A stretch of 64,000 bases of DNA from CAYQJL01 sp964573295 (GCA_964573295.1 CAZNJE010000008.1:58711-122710); one strand, 5' to 3'. Positions 37,892-47,691 are shown, counted from the first letter of the stretch. Numbers and translations: made by a program. The notes: generated by a model from the letters alone, not told the origin.

Positions 37892-38789
37892 GCGGGCATC
37901 CGCCGGGCAACCACAACGCTGCCAGACAGGCGATCCCGATCAAGCCGGTCACGACGAGACTGCCCTCGATACCGTAGTCGCCCCCGCTCAGAAACGCCGT
38001 GCCGCGCAGCTCGAGCTTCACGAGCCCCGGGAGAGCGAACCCGCTCACCGGAACCTGTCCCAGCGAAAGCAGGAAGTTCCAACCGGCGTGCACCCCCACC
38101 GCGGCGATCAAGGAGTAGCGCACGCGCACCAGACCGAGCAAGAGGCCGATCAACACGGTATTGACCACCGGCAGCCAGCTTCCCGCGGGATTGAAGCCGT
38201 GGGCGCCGCCAAAGAGCACCGAGCTTCCGACGAGAGCAGCAGCGCCACCGCGCCAGACGCCCAAACGACGCAGAAGGTAGCCGCGGAAGACGATCTCTTC
38301 GGCTCCGCTCTGGATCAAGAAACCCAGCGCGTAGAGTGAGACCAGGAGCGCGGCCGGGCCACAACCGCGCTGGCCGATCCCGCCCACCGACACCCCGCCC
38401 AGGCCGCCGAACGAACCGATCAGCATCAGGGCGCCCGCGAGCAGTAGGCCGCCAGCCGCGCATCCGGCCGCCAGCGCGCGCAGTGGTCGGTCCGGCTGCG
38501 GCTGCCACAACAGAGGGTACGGCAGGCGATCGAGAGTGCGGTGGAAGAGAGCCGTGAGCAGGAGCACGAGCGGCAGAAATCCGGCGCCCACGATCAACAG
38601 CTTGACGTCTTCGTCGCCCAGCACCCCGGCCTGATCCGCGAGATCATCGAGCAGGGCAAAGGCGGCCAGCCCGTAGATCAGATTGACGAGCAAGCTGGCC
38701 ATCACAAACAGCGCCGCACTCGCCACCGGGTGAAGCCGTCCCCGCGGCCCCCAATCGAACATCGCGCCGGGAGGTGCCGTGGGTGTCAT
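37857..38789 (-). CDS. CPBP-family intramembrane glutamic endopeptidase
   Basis: A 310-residue polytopic membrane protein with about eight helices. The Abi/CPBP motifs are present: EEIVFRGYLLRRL (EExxxR), FGGAHG and HAGWNF. Such proteases (Rce1-like) cleave membrane-linked substrates and in bacteria are linked to envelope stress or bacteriocin immunity. GGAGGAGG lies just before the ATG. The gene is 18 bp downstream of topoisomerase VI A on the same strand, so it is the third gene of that operon. Confidence 0.88.
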   Translation of the reverse strand: MTPTAPPGAMFDWGPRGRLHPVASAALFVMASLLVNLIYGLAAFALLDDLADQAGVLGDEDVKLLIVGAGFLPLVLLLTALFHRTLDRLPYPLLWQPQPDRPLRALAAGCAAGGLLLAGALMLIGSFGGLGGVSVGGIGQRGCGPAALLVSLYALGFLIQSGAEEIVFRGYLLRRLGVWRGGAAALVGSSVLFGGAHGFNPAGSWLPVVNTVLIGLLLGLVRVRYSLIAAVGVHAGWNFLLSLGQVPVSGFALPGLVKLELRGTAFLSGGDYGIEGSLVVTGLIGIACLAALWLPGGCPLNRKAWWWPPR

Positions 38790-38807
38790 ATCCTCCTCCG
38801 CGGCGGA

Positions 38808-39959
38808 TCAAGGCAGGAAGGCGCTGCGGTTGGCCAGCTTCTGGGGCAGGTATTCGTCGATGACGTAGTTGAGGCCCCACTTCGCCAGCGCCTGTTGCTC
38901 GGCGCGAACGCCCATCTTGAGCAAGAGCTCGATGGCCTTCTTCCACGGCCGGTGCTGCTGGAAGAACGGATCGTTCTTGAGCGCATCTTTGGCGCGCTTG
39001 ATGTCGACATCTTTGAGCGGATGGGTAGGGAGCTCGTAGGTTTTGATGTCCTCGGGGGTCACGCCCAGGAACCGCGCGCCCGGGACACAGAAGAACTGGT
39101 TGATGTGTGCCGCGTTGCCGCTGCCGACCTTGAGCGTGCGGTAGATGTTCGAGATCCCGTACGGATCGCAATCGACGAAGGCGTAGACGGGGATCTTGGC
39201 CGATTCGGACAGGCGGCGGATGAAGCGCCGCGTCGAGCGGGTGGGCACCCCGCTCATGCTGATCAAGATGCAGTTGGCCCTCTTCCAGAACTTATGGCTC
39301 TGGAGCCGCTGGAACATACCGCCGGTCTCGATCGCCAGAATGAACTCCGCCTTGGTTTCAAATGAGAGGTGTTCCACGCTGCTGGGGATCGAGTAGGCAC
39401 CGGATCCGAATCGGGTGCAATCGATCCTCTCGATCTGGCCCGACTCCATGTCGGGGTCGAAGACGACCAGTTCCCCCGCCACGGCGCCGCCATGCTCGTC
39501 GGGCACGAAGCGCAGCTGCTCGCGGTTGACCGAATCCACCGAGAAGAGGGCTTCGATGTCGTCCATCACGGCATCGGATTCGGTCTGCTCCTTGAACATG
39601 GCGTCGCCCCAGTTCTTCGACTGGTAGTAGGCGTCTCGTTTCGTGGCGAAGTCGTTCGTCTCGATCAGATCCTTCGACAGACTCATCAGCCGCAGCGTCT
39701 GGGCGAAGGTCTTCACCGTGTTGACGGTCAAGGTGCGAACCTTCTTCTGCCGGCCGATCTCGAAGTACCCATTCTTCTGCGAGTAAGACACGTTCGACAG
39801 CGACCGCACGGGCAACTTCAGTTCGGGTTTGGCGCGCTTCAGAATGTGGTCGTTGACCGTGCTGGCGGTTTCCTGAATCAGCTTGATCGTGCGCTTGTCG
39901 TTGGCCTGATTCTTCTTGCGCAGCTCTTGCATACGCTTGGCGCTGACCTTGCTGGCCAT
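38808..39959 (-). CDS. top6A: DNA topoisomerase VI subunit A
   Basis: A 383-residue Spo11-like catalytic subunit. The winged-helix (5Y-CAP-like) region contains RDAYYQSKNWGDAMFKEQ (residues 108-125), which holds the catalytic tyrosine. It is followed by ESDAVMDDIEALF. The Toprim domain has its glutamate in AIETGGMFQRL (E211) and the DxD in VDCDPYGISN (D263, D265), with the family segment GVPTRSTRRFIRRL between. All key residues are intact, so it should cut DNA. GAGGAG six bases before ATG sets the start. Subunit B lies 42 bp upstream. Topoisomerase VI is standard in archaea and plants but patchy in bacteria. Confidence 0.95.
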   Translation of the reverse strand: MASKVSAKRMQELRKKNQANDKRTIKLIQETASTVNDHILKRAKPELKLPVRSLSNVSYSQKNGYFEIGRQKKVRTLTVNTVKTFAQTLRLMSLSKDLIETNDFATKRDAYYQSKNWGDAMFKEQTESDAVMDDIEALFSVDSVNREQLRFVPDEHGGAVAGELVVFDPDMESGQIERIDCTRFGSGAYSIPSSVEHLSFETKAEFILAIETGGMFQRLQSHKFWKRANCILISMSGVPTRSTRRFIRRLSESAKIPVYAFVDCDPYGISNIYRTLKVGSGNAAHINQFFCVPGARFLGVTPEDIKTYELPTHPLKDVDIKRAKDALKNDPFFQQHRPWKKAIELLLKMGVRAEQQALAKWGLNYVIDEYLPQKLANRSAFLP

Positions 39960-40001
39960 CGGCGACTCCTCTCGCAGCCTGGTTCCATCTGCCCCGGCGA
40001 G

Positions 40002-42029
40002 CTACATTTTCCGGCTTCGTTCCAGAACGTCGGTGAGCGTCTCGACGGTCTTCTCGCGCGCCGGATCCGAAAGCCCTAGAATCTCTTGCAAGGCAATCCC
40101 GATGTGCGGGATGTATTTCTGGATGTAGGTGCGCTTCTTGTGCTCCTCGGCCATGCGGCGGTGCCGCCCGATGTGCAACGCCACCCGGCGGCCGCATTCC
40201 TGCAGTGCGAGCCGGACCTCCTTCAGGATCTCCGGATAGTGTGCCACCGCCTCCTTGCTCTCCGAGGTGAACGGCACCCACACCGACGCAATGTGTACCA
40301 CCAGGATCATCGGCGCAGCGGGCAACGCGCCCCGGCTCTGCGCAATGCGGTAGTTGCGCCACGGCAGCTCGGTGACGGCCTTCGTGATGGCGCAGGCGCC
40401 GCGCTGGTACTGCAACGGCACGCGGTTCGCATAGCGGTAGAGCTCGATCAGGTTGTCTGCCGGCAGGCCCCCGCCGTACGCCAGCCCCACCTCCACCTGG
40501 AACGGGTTCCCGCGATACACCGCAGGGGGCCGGGTCACCGTGCTGTAGAAATCGGCGTCCACCCGGTGTTCGAGCGCTTTGAGCAGGAGTTCTTCGCCCA
40601 CCGGGGAGAGACAATCAGTCGGTGGCGCCATGATCTTTACTTTGCCCAAGGCCTGATGAAGAGCTTCGGCGTCTCGGGTGGCCAGCGTGCGCGGACGGGT
40701 ACGGGGCGTAATCGAAATCCCGTTTCGCTCCAGTTCGGCGAAGAGCTCGGTGATCACCTTCTTGCCCACGCGGGAAAACTCGTTCTGCAGGAACGCCTGG
40801 ATGTTCCGCGCTGGGGTATCCTGAAGCATCTTCAAGAGGACACCCAACTCCACCCCGTGCGGGTGAGGCCGGATCTCGCGTGACTCGACCGGGAGGGTCT
40901 CGGACGCCCGGTCGTACACGATCGTCTCGCTCTCGCCGTCTTTGCCGGGCGCGTCGTAGACAATCCGCGCGTGGGGATTGGTGAGGGAGACCTGTTTGAG
41001 ATAGCCGTCGATCGAGTGGCGGCCTTTCTTGTACGTGCCTTGCAGGACGATGGCCACGCGGGTGCCGTGGGGCTTGTCCCACTCGATCTCGGATTCAGCC
41101 AGCACGTCGGGAGCGTTCTTCTTCGTGTTGATGGCCAGTTCGTAGTGGCGGGCCGCTGTGCGCGCGCTGGTCCGCGAGGTGATGACGACCGGCTTGCCCG
41201 TCGTCAGCAGACCGTACATGCCGGCGGCCGAGATGCCGATCCCCTGCTGGCCGCGGGACTGTTTCAAGGTGTGGAACTTCGACCCGTACAGAAGCTTGCC
41301 GAAGATCTTCGGCACCTGCTTGCGCACGATGCCCGGACCATTGTCTTCGACCACGACCCGGAAACGGTCTTCGGCCAGCTGAAAGACCGTGACGCGGATC
41401 TCGGGCGGGATCTTCGCCTCCTCACAAGCGTCGAGCGCATTGTCGACCGCTTCCTTGACCGTGGTCAGAAGGGCCTTGGCCGGATTGTCGAAGCCCAGCA
41501 GGTGCCGGTTCTTGGCAAAGAACTCCGAAACCGAGATCTCGCGTTGTTTCCCAGCCAGAAGGTGCGCGATGTCTTCCTCGCCGGCCGGCTTGCCATTGCG
41601 TCCCCGCCGGCGGGCGCGTCGCTTCGCGCTGTTAGGTGAAGAGGTACCCTCGCCATCCTGACCCTGCCGGCCAGCAGCATCGCGGTCCACGTTCCCATCG
41701 CTCCGAGCCGGTTGATCCTTGGACACGGCGTGCTCTTCGGCCACCTCTGGCGCAGCCTTGCTCCGCGAGCGGATCTTCCCGCCACCGGTCCGCCCCGCCA
41801 TGGGCCGGTCCACCGGGGATGCCGCACCAGCCGGTTCGGCTGGCCCGCCCGGCCCGCCCGGCTCGGCGGGCTCGGCGGGCCGAGCTGCTAAGTCACTCGC
41901 TGCTTGGTGGATATCCGGCCCACGTCCATCCACCGGGAATGTGGCCGAGGGAGCGTCGAAGGGGACCTGAATCTGTCCGCCGCTAGGTCGCGCTCCTGCT
42001 GTGGAGTCCCCGGGACGATGTTTGCGCAT
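40002..42029 (-). CDS. top6B: DNA topoisomerase VI subunit B with long N-terminal extension
   Basis: A 675-residue GHKL ATPase subunit: N-box VKEAVDNALDACEE (191-204), EDNGPGI (228-234) and GQQGIGISAAGMYG (260-273), followed by helix-two-turn-helix and transducer regions. GGAGGT five bases before ATG supports the start. The first 160 residues precede the usual beginning (ISVSEFFAKNRHLLGF). They include a Pro/Glu/Gly/Ala tract of 9-bp repeats (residues 51-68) and a basic stretch (KRRARRRGRNGK) that may bind DNA. It forms the A2B2 type IIB topoisomerase with the next gene, relaxing or decatenating DNA with ATP. Confidence 0.95.
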   Translation of the reverse strand: MRKHRPGDSTAGARPSGGQIQVPFDAPSATFPVDGRGPDIHQAASDLAARPAEPAEPGGPGGPAEPAGAASPVDRPMAGRTGGGKIRSRSKAAPEVAEEHAVSKDQPARSDGNVDRDAAGRQGQDGEGTSSPNSAKRRARRRGRNGKPAGEEDIAHLLAGKQREISVSEFFAKNRHLLGFDNPAKALLTTVKEAVDNALDACEEAKIPPEIRVTVFQLAEDRFRVVVEDNGPGIVRKQVPKIFGKLLYGSKFHTLKQSRGQQGIGISAAGMYGLLTTGKPVVITSRTSARTAARHYELAINTKKNAPDVLAESEIEWDKPHGTRVAIVLQGTYKKGRHSIDGYLKQVSLTNPHARIVYDAPGKDGESETIVYDRASETLPVESREIRPHPHGVELGVLLKMLQDTPARNIQAFLQNEFSRVGKKVITELFAELERNGISITPRTRPRTLATRDAEALHQALGKVKIMAPPTDCLSPVGEELLLKALEHRVDADFYSTVTRPPAVYRGNPFQVEVGLAYGGGLPADNLIELYRYANRVPLQYQRGACAITKAVTELPWRNYRIAQSRGALPAAPMILVVHIASVWVPFTSESKEAVAHYPEILKEVRLALQECGRRVALHIGRHRRMAEEHKKRTYIQKYIPHIGIALQEILGLSDPAREKTVETLTDVLERSRKM
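41826..41887. repeat. 9-bp coding repeat in topoisomerase VI B extension
   Basis: Imperfect 9-bp units on the plus strand (CGGCTCGGCGGG-like) encode PAE/PGG triplets in the non-conserved N-terminal extension. Confidence 0.7.
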
Positions 42030-42420
42030 GCAGTACCTCCATGATTCCGTCCGTGCGCATTCTAGAGACCCAAATCCGCCCGTCCAGCGGAGATTTCGGC
42101 GCCGTGGGGAGCCCTGGAGCAGTCGATTCCCCCTACGCGCCCTGGGGGATTCCCTGGCGCCTCGTCAATGGTGTCCGTTTCTTACACACCGGGAAGCGGA
42201 TGTCGCGCACACCGGCAACTGGATATCGCGACGCAAGGGGTATCGAAGAGCCCCTACGCCACCTGCTTATCGTTCCGCAACTTGCGAGGCTCGGCCTTCC
42301 CGGAGGGTAGTGCTGTTCACATGGATTGCGTTCCGGCGCGCTCTCCAGGCGCACCATCGACCGGTCCACCAGGGCCACAGCGAACCCGTACTTCGCCGCA
42401 CGTCCGTCTTGCGCGCGCGC

Positions 42421-42584
42421 AGCGAGCAGCCGCGCAGCGAGCAGCCGCGTAGCGAGCAGCNNNNNNNNNNNNNNNNNNNNNNNNNNNNNNNNNNNNNNNN
42501 NNNNNNNNNNNNNNNNNNNNNNNNNNNNNNNNNNNNNNNNNNNNNNNNNNNNNNNNNNNNAGCGAGCAGCCGCGTAGCGAGCAG
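42421..42584. repeat. 15-bp tandem array flanking the assembly gap
   Basis: AGCGAGCAGCCGCG followed by C or T repeats on both sides of the gap (42421-42460 and 42561-42584). The array therefore continues into the gap and its real copy number is unknown. Confidence 0.9.
42461..42560. other. Assembly gap of exactly 100 N
   Basis: One hundred Ns, the usual placeholder for a gap of unknown length, set inside the 15-bp array. Confidence 0.98.
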
Positions 42585-42887
42585 CTGGGAGGGGTCAGGC
42601 CCCGACGATCAATGTGTTGTGTACTCTCTCAGACGATCCCGTGAATCTCACCCATGACCAACCGTGCACCTCCATGTACCTCCATATACGCTCGGCCGGC
42701 GTCTGTGCACCCGGTCGCACTTCCTACCCGAGTCCGAGCAGTCATTGACAGGGCACCGGCAAGGGGCTTGGACAAGCAATTCGCGCGCCAGATGCAATCG
42801 ATCATCCGAAGGAGAGCAAGTTCGTCGGCGATAGAGTGCTTCTGCCCAAAGAGTAGTGATTCAGCAATAGCAGTATGAAAGGAACGG

Positions 42888-42916
42888 TTGACACATACGC
42901 CGGCAGTGTCTAAGTT
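42888..42916 (+). promoter_or_regulatory. Possible promoter upstream of the HTH gene
   Basis: A consensus TTGACA (42888-42893) with TAAGTT 17 bp downstream (42911-42916, three of six). It would give a leader of about 190 nt before the HTH gene. Confidence 0.3.
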
Positions 42917-43110
42917 GGCGTTTGGAAGAACAATGCAGTCTTTCAGTCACGAGTTCGTGGGGTCTGGGAGTTATCATCGATGACATCGCTCACCACCGCC
43001 CAGAACGAGTTCATATGGATCTTGCCGGAGAGGTAGCCTTCCCTGGCCATGGGCACCACCCTCGGAAGATCACTTCCACGGCTCAGTCTCGAACCACAAG
43101 GAGTATCACT

Positions 43111-43539
43111 ATGCCAGCCACGAAGAAAGCCACTCGCAAGAAACCGCTGACCCCTGCCCAGCGCCTTGCCCGGGAGAAGGCCATCATCGCGGATCTACGC
43201 GCCGGCAAAATGAGCTACCGGCAGATTGCCGCCAAGCACAATGTCTCCCTACCCACCGTCAATTCCAAGGCTCGTAAGGCAGGTATTCGGCGTTCGCGAC
43301 GCGGACCGGCGGGATTGACCCGGAAGACCACGGGACGCGCGGTTCGCAAGACCACCGCTCGTTCGGCTGCGACCCGCACCGCCACACGCCGCCCAGCCCG
43401 GGCCGGCGGTCGCCGGACCAACCGGGGCGGCGCCCCGTTCCAGGAGCAGTTCCGGGAATTGGTACTGGCTCACTATCCGGATATGTCGCTGCGCAACTTC
43501 GACAAGCTGAACAAGGCGATCGAGAAGGCGCTGCCGTAG
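43111..43539 (+). CDS. Small HTH protein with histone-H1-like basic tail
   Basis: A 142-residue basic protein; AAGGAG seven bases before ATG sets the start. A Lys-rich N-terminus (KKATRKKPLTPAQRLAREKA) leads to a short helix-turn-helix (DLRAGKMSYRQIAAKHNVSL), like those in resolvase-type or homeodomain-like proteins. A 45-residue Arg/Thr/Ala/Lys tract (residues about 68-110) resembles bacterial histone-H1-like tails. The end is a helical segment (FQEQFRELVLAHYPDMSL). I do not recognise the family. A nucleoid-associated DNA-binding role is inferred. A good intrinsic terminator follows the gene. Confidence 0.75.
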   Translation: MPATKKATRKKPLTPAQRLAREKAIIADLRAGKMSYRQIAAKHNVSLPTVNSKARKAGIRRSRRGPAGLTRKTTGRAVRKTTARSAATRTATRRPARAGGRRTNRGGAPFQEQFRELVLAHYPDMSLRNFDKLNKAIEKALP

Positions 43540-43604
43540 CCAATCTCGAGCCGTCCCCAGGGGCGGAGGAGCGGCGCTGAAGAAGCGCCAGAGATCCAGC
43601 CGGA

Positions 43605-43635
43605 AGCGGGGAAGCCGTCGGCTCCCCGCTTTCTT
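43605..43635 (+). terminator. Intrinsic terminator of the HTH gene
   Basis: AGCGGGG-A-AGCC, loop GTC, GGCT-CCCCGCT, then TTCTT: an 11-bp stem with one bulge and a T-rich tail, 65 bp after the stop codon. Confidence 0.8.
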
Positions 43636-43740
43636 GCGTTCCCGGCTCATTCCCCACAGTTGACCGCAGCTCGGGCCGATAGGTAGGATGCAGCCCATAT
43701 TGTCTCTCAGAAGGTGTTTCCGATGGCGAGGAGAATCCGC

Positions 43741-44799
<1,059 letters not shown>

Positions 44800-44875
44800 C
44801 CGCGCCAGTCCCCTGGCAGCCATCCTTGCGCCAACGGTGGCAACCGTTCTCGGCTGGCGGAAGCAGCCATCCCGG

Positions 44876-44892
44876 CGCCTGCAACGCAGGCG
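44876..44892. terminator. Short hairpin between convergent trpS and dnaJ
   Basis: CGCCTGC-AAC-GCAGGCG, a perfect 7-bp stem with a 3-nt loop. No T-run follows on either strand, so a terminator role is tentative. Confidence 0.35.
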
Positions 44893-44911
44893 GCCCGGCG
44901 TCGGCGGACTC

Positions 44912-45991
44912 CTATGACGATCGCCGCTCTTCGATCTTGGCGAGTTCCTCGTAGAGCTCCCGTTCCCGCCCGGTGACGCTAGTGGGCACCGTGATCTTGA
45001 CCCGAGCGATGTGATTTCCGCCTCGGATCCCCTGGCCCTTCAGGGAGAGCTGCGTACCCGCGGACGTGCCCGGCGGCACCGCCAGGCGCACGCTTCCCTG
45101 GAGCGTGCGCACGGTGACTTTGCCGCCCAGAACAGCCGTCGTCACCGGCACGGCCACGTCGCTCACGATGTCGTTGCCGTGCCGCTCGAAGTCGGGATCC
45201 GGTTGAACGTGGATGTGCACCCGCAGATCGCCCGGCGGTCCCCCCGACTGTCCCGCGCCACCGAGCCCCCGTAGCCGTAACGTGGCGCCCTCGCGGGTTC
45301 CAGGAGGCACCTTGATCGTCACGCGGCGGGTTCCGGTGCGGCTACCCGTGCCGCCGCACTTCTGGCAACGCGCCCGGGAACTCAGGCCACTGCCCCCACA
45401 CTCGGGACAGGGCCGGGTGACCGAGAAGAGCTCTCCCCGCTGACGCGCCCGTTCGGTGACGCGGCCCCGGCCCTGACAGCGCGGGCAGGCCTCGGCCGGA
45501 GCGCCCGACTCACGGCCGGTACCGCCGCAGGCGCTGCAGGGCGTCTCGCCCTGGATCTGTACCGCCACCTCACCGCCCAGCGCCGCCGTGCGGAAATCGA
45601 TCGTCAGTTCTGACTCGATGTCGTGGCCCGGCCGGGCCGCTTGGCGCCGCTCGTGAAAGGTCTCCCCGAAGTCGCCTTGAAACAGATCTCCGAACTGGCG
45701 AAGAATGTCCTCGACGGTCCAGCCGGCCGCCTCATGGTGCACACGACCAGTCCACGCGCCCTGAGGCGCGGCTTCGCCCCCCCCAGCACGCACGGCGTCG
45801 AATTCGAGACGCTTCTCCTTGTTCGAAAGCACGGCGTAGGCCTCGGCGGCCTCCTTGAACTTCTCTTCGGCCGCGGTGTCACCCGGATTCTTGTCGGGGT
45901 GGTACTTCACCGCCAGTTGGCGGTAGGCGCGCTTGATCTCGTCGTCGGAGGCATCGGGCTTAACACCCAGGATCTCGTAGAAGTCCTTCAT
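44912..45991 (-). CDS. dnaJ: Chaperone DnaJ (type I J-protein)
   Basis: A 359-residue DnaJ. The J domain (1-65) has the HPD motif in KYHPDKNPGD. A short Gly-containing linker and four zinc-binding CxxCxGxG repeats follow (CSACGGTG, CPRCQGRG, CPECGGSG, CQKCGGTG), then the two C-terminal substrate-binding domains. It stimulates the DnaK ATPase and delivers unfolded proteins. The ATG overlaps the stop of the preceding small gene (ATGA), so translation is probably coupled. The G/F region is poorer in Phe than in E. coli DnaJ. Confidence 0.95.
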   Translation of the reverse strand: MKDFYEILGVKPDASDDEIKRAYRQLAVKYHPDKNPGDTAAEEKFKEAAEAYAVLSNKEKRLEFDAVRAGGGEAAPQGAWTGRVHHEAAGWTVEDILRQFGDLFQGDFGETFHERRQAARPGHDIESELTIDFRTAALGGEVAVQIQGETPCSACGGTGRESGAPAEACPRCQGRGRVTERARQRGELFSVTRPCPECGGSGLSSRARCQKCGGTGSRTGTRRVTIKVPPGTREGATLRLRGLGGAGQSGGPPGDLRVHIHVQPDPDFERHGNDIVSDVAVPVTTAVLGGKVTVRTLQGSVRLAVPPGTSAGTQLSLKGQGIRGGNHIARVKITVPTSVTGRERELYEELAKIEERRSS

Positions 45992-46347
45992 ACGGCGCGT
46001 CCTTCCGTTCGCAGACGATAGAGGCGGATCTCCACGTAACCGGCTTCGCAACGGACGGCCGGATGCCCGATGTCGTAGCCCTCAGGCACGGGCAGCAAGG
46101 CCTGTAGGATTGATCGGGGCTTCGGTTCGAGGCAGGCCCGCAACACCAGAGCTTCCGCCAGAATCTCCACATCGATATCCGGCTCGGGAACCGCCTCGAG
46201 CGGCACGTGCCAGCGAAGCACCTCCCCGGACACGGTCCATTGCGCCCGTAGCTCGCGGGCCGGCTCCACCTCCCGCAACTGGCTCCGGTATCTGCGCCGT
46301 AGGCGGTCGATCTCACCAGCGATCCAATCGGCATGTTCGTTCGACAT
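45988..46347 (-). CDS. Small Hsp20/alpha-crystallin-like protein upstream of dnaJ
   Basis: A 119-residue protein. AGAGGG five bases before ATG sets the start. After a helical N-terminus (EIDRLRRRYRSQL) it shows an alpha-crystallin-like strand order: LRWHVPLEAVPEPDIDVEILAEALVLRA, then LLPVPEGYDIGHPAVRCEAGYVEIRLYRL, which parallels the Hsp20 G-x-L-x-V/I end strand. The usual I-x-I tail is missing. It overlaps dnaJ by four bases, so a chaperone pairing (holdase plus Hsp40) is likely. The family call is by pattern and is moderate. Confidence 0.65.
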   Translation of the reverse strand: MSNEHADWIAGEIDRLRRRYRSQLREVEPARELRAQWTVSGEVLRWHVPLEAVPEPDIDVEILAEALVLRACLEPKPRSILQALLPVPEGYDIGHPAVRCEAGYVEIRLYRLRTEGRAV

Positions 46348-46788
46348 CGGCACCCTCTGGTTCCAGCCGGGGCCTGTCCCGCGCTCACGGCGACGGGCTC
46401 GACCCCGAGCACACAGCGACGCCCTCTACTCTGCCGCAATCGGCGCCGCGCATCAAGCCACCCCCCCGCTCTCAACCGCTTCGAGAAGCGCCCGGCGGGC
46501 CGGTGCAAATCCGAATCTCGGCCCGGGCCGGCCCCGAACCGGACCACCAATGCGCAATCGCTGGGCAACCGATGCGCCACCGCTGGGCAACCGATGCGCC
46601 ACCGCTGGGCAACCGATACGCCACCGATTCTCATCATTTGCATCAGGAGGGGTTTCTTGACTCCAGTACTCGTTTCGCGAGAGGGTTTCGGAGTTCGCAC
46701 CAGCCGTGTGCGCTTGTCGTGCGTCGCCGCCTCGGCACGCGGCTCGATGTGTCCCCTGATCGACCAACGCTTACGGAGCGGAGGAACC
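46348..46788. other. Divergent intergenic region with 22-bp repeat
   Basis: About 440 bp between the hsp20-like gene and the fumarase operon. It holds the 22-bp array at 46559-46624 and the fumarase ribosome site (GGAGG). No other gene, hairpin or convincing promoter was seen. Confidence 0.5.
46559..46624. repeat. 22-bp tandem repeat, three copies
   Basis: CGCTGGGCAACCGATGCGCCAC at 46559, 46581 and 46603, with one base change in the last copy and a degraded copy just before. The unit is not a multiple of three and lies in non-coding DNA. Confidence 0.92.
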
Positions 46789-47676
46789 ATGAATCCCAAA
46801 GATCTGCAGAGTTCCCTCTTGGAACTCGTGCGCAAGACATCCAGTGAGTTGCCGCCCGACGCCGATGCGGTCTTGAAGAAGGCGCTGCGCAAGGAAAAGA
46901 AGGGCACGACCGCCCACTACGCCCTCGAGGTGATCGAGAAGAACATCGCCCTCGCACGCGAGAAGAGCCTGCCGCTCTGCCAGGACACCGGCAGCATTCT
47001 CTTCTATGTGAAGGCGCCGAAGGATTTCGACCAGCGCGTCTTCGGCAAGGCGGCCGACGCGGCGGTCAAGAAAGCCACCGAGGTCGGCTATCTGCGGCAG
47101 AATTCGGTCGATTCGCTGACCGGCAAGAACAGCGGCACGAACCTGGGGCCGGGCAGCCCGGTCTACCACTTCGAGCAGTGGGGCAAGAAATCGATCGAGG
47201 TGAAGCTGATCTTGAAGGGCGGCGGCTGCGAGAACTGCGGCGTGCAGTACGCGCTGCCCAACGGTGAACTGGGCGCCGGACGCGACATCCAGGGCGTCGA
47301 GAAGTGCATCCTGGACGCCGTCTACAAGGCTCAGGGAAAGGGTTGCGCTCCGGGCGCGCTGGGCGTCTGCATCGGTGGCGATCGGGCCACCGGCTATGCC
47401 CACTCCAAGGAGCAACTGCTACGCACGCTGGACGACAAGAACGACAACGCCGCGCTGGCCGGCCTGGAAAGCCGCATCATGCGCAAGGCCAACTCCCTGG
47501 GCATCGGACCCATGGGCTTCGGCGGCCAGACGACGCTTCTGGGATGCAAGATCGGCATGCTCAACCGCCTGCCGGCCTCCTACTTCGTAAGCGTCTCCTA
47601 CATGTGCTGGGCTTACCGCCGGCGTGGCTGCGTCCTCAACTCCGCGGGCCGTGTCAGCCGCTGGTTGTACGAGTAG
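46789..47676 (+). CDS. Class I fumarate hydratase, alpha subunit (TtdA/FumA N-terminal type)
   Basis: A 295-residue subunit carrying the 4Fe-4S cluster cysteines expected from LPLCQDTGS, GGGCENCGVQYALP and LLGCKIG. GDRATGYAHSKEQLLR and GIGPMGFGGQTT are family signatures. GGAGG four bases before ATG sets the start. With the next gene it forms the two-subunit, oxygen-sensitive iron-sulfur enzyme that interconverts fumarate and malate; L-tartrate dehydratase is the alternative. Confidence 0.93.
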   Translation: MNPKDLQSSLLELVRKTSSELPPDADAVLKKALRKEKKGTTAHYALEVIEKNIALAREKSLPLCQDTGSILFYVKAPKDFDQRVFGKAADAAVKKATEVGYLRQNSVDSLTGKNSGTNLGPGSPVYHFEQWGKKSIEVKLILKGGGCENCGVQYALPNGELGAGRDIQGVEKCILDAVYKAQGKGCAPGALGVCIGGDRATGYAHSKEQLLRTLDDKNDNAALAGLESRIMRKANSLGIGPMGFGGQTTLLGCKIGMLNRLPASYFVSVSYMCWAYRRRGCVLNSAGRVSRWLYE

Positions 47677-47691
47677 AGGGGAGGAGAATCG

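Larger units (their letters stand above)
42030..43110. other. Non-coding region with assembly gap
   Basis: About 1.1 kb between the divergent topoisomerase VI operon and the HTH gene. It holds a 15-bp repeat broken by the N run. I see no credible gene: short frames here lack ribosome sites and family features, and those crossing the Ns are meaningless. The stretch from about 42640 to 42920 is visibly less GC-rich than its surroundings. TAGAAT (42064-42059, minus) could be a -10 for the topoisomerase operon, but no -35 matches. Confidence 0.6.

Noticed and set aside
42001..42657. 218-codon frame running through the Ns
   Set aside because: It is translated across unknown sequence and a 15-bp repeat, with no ribosome site or domain.
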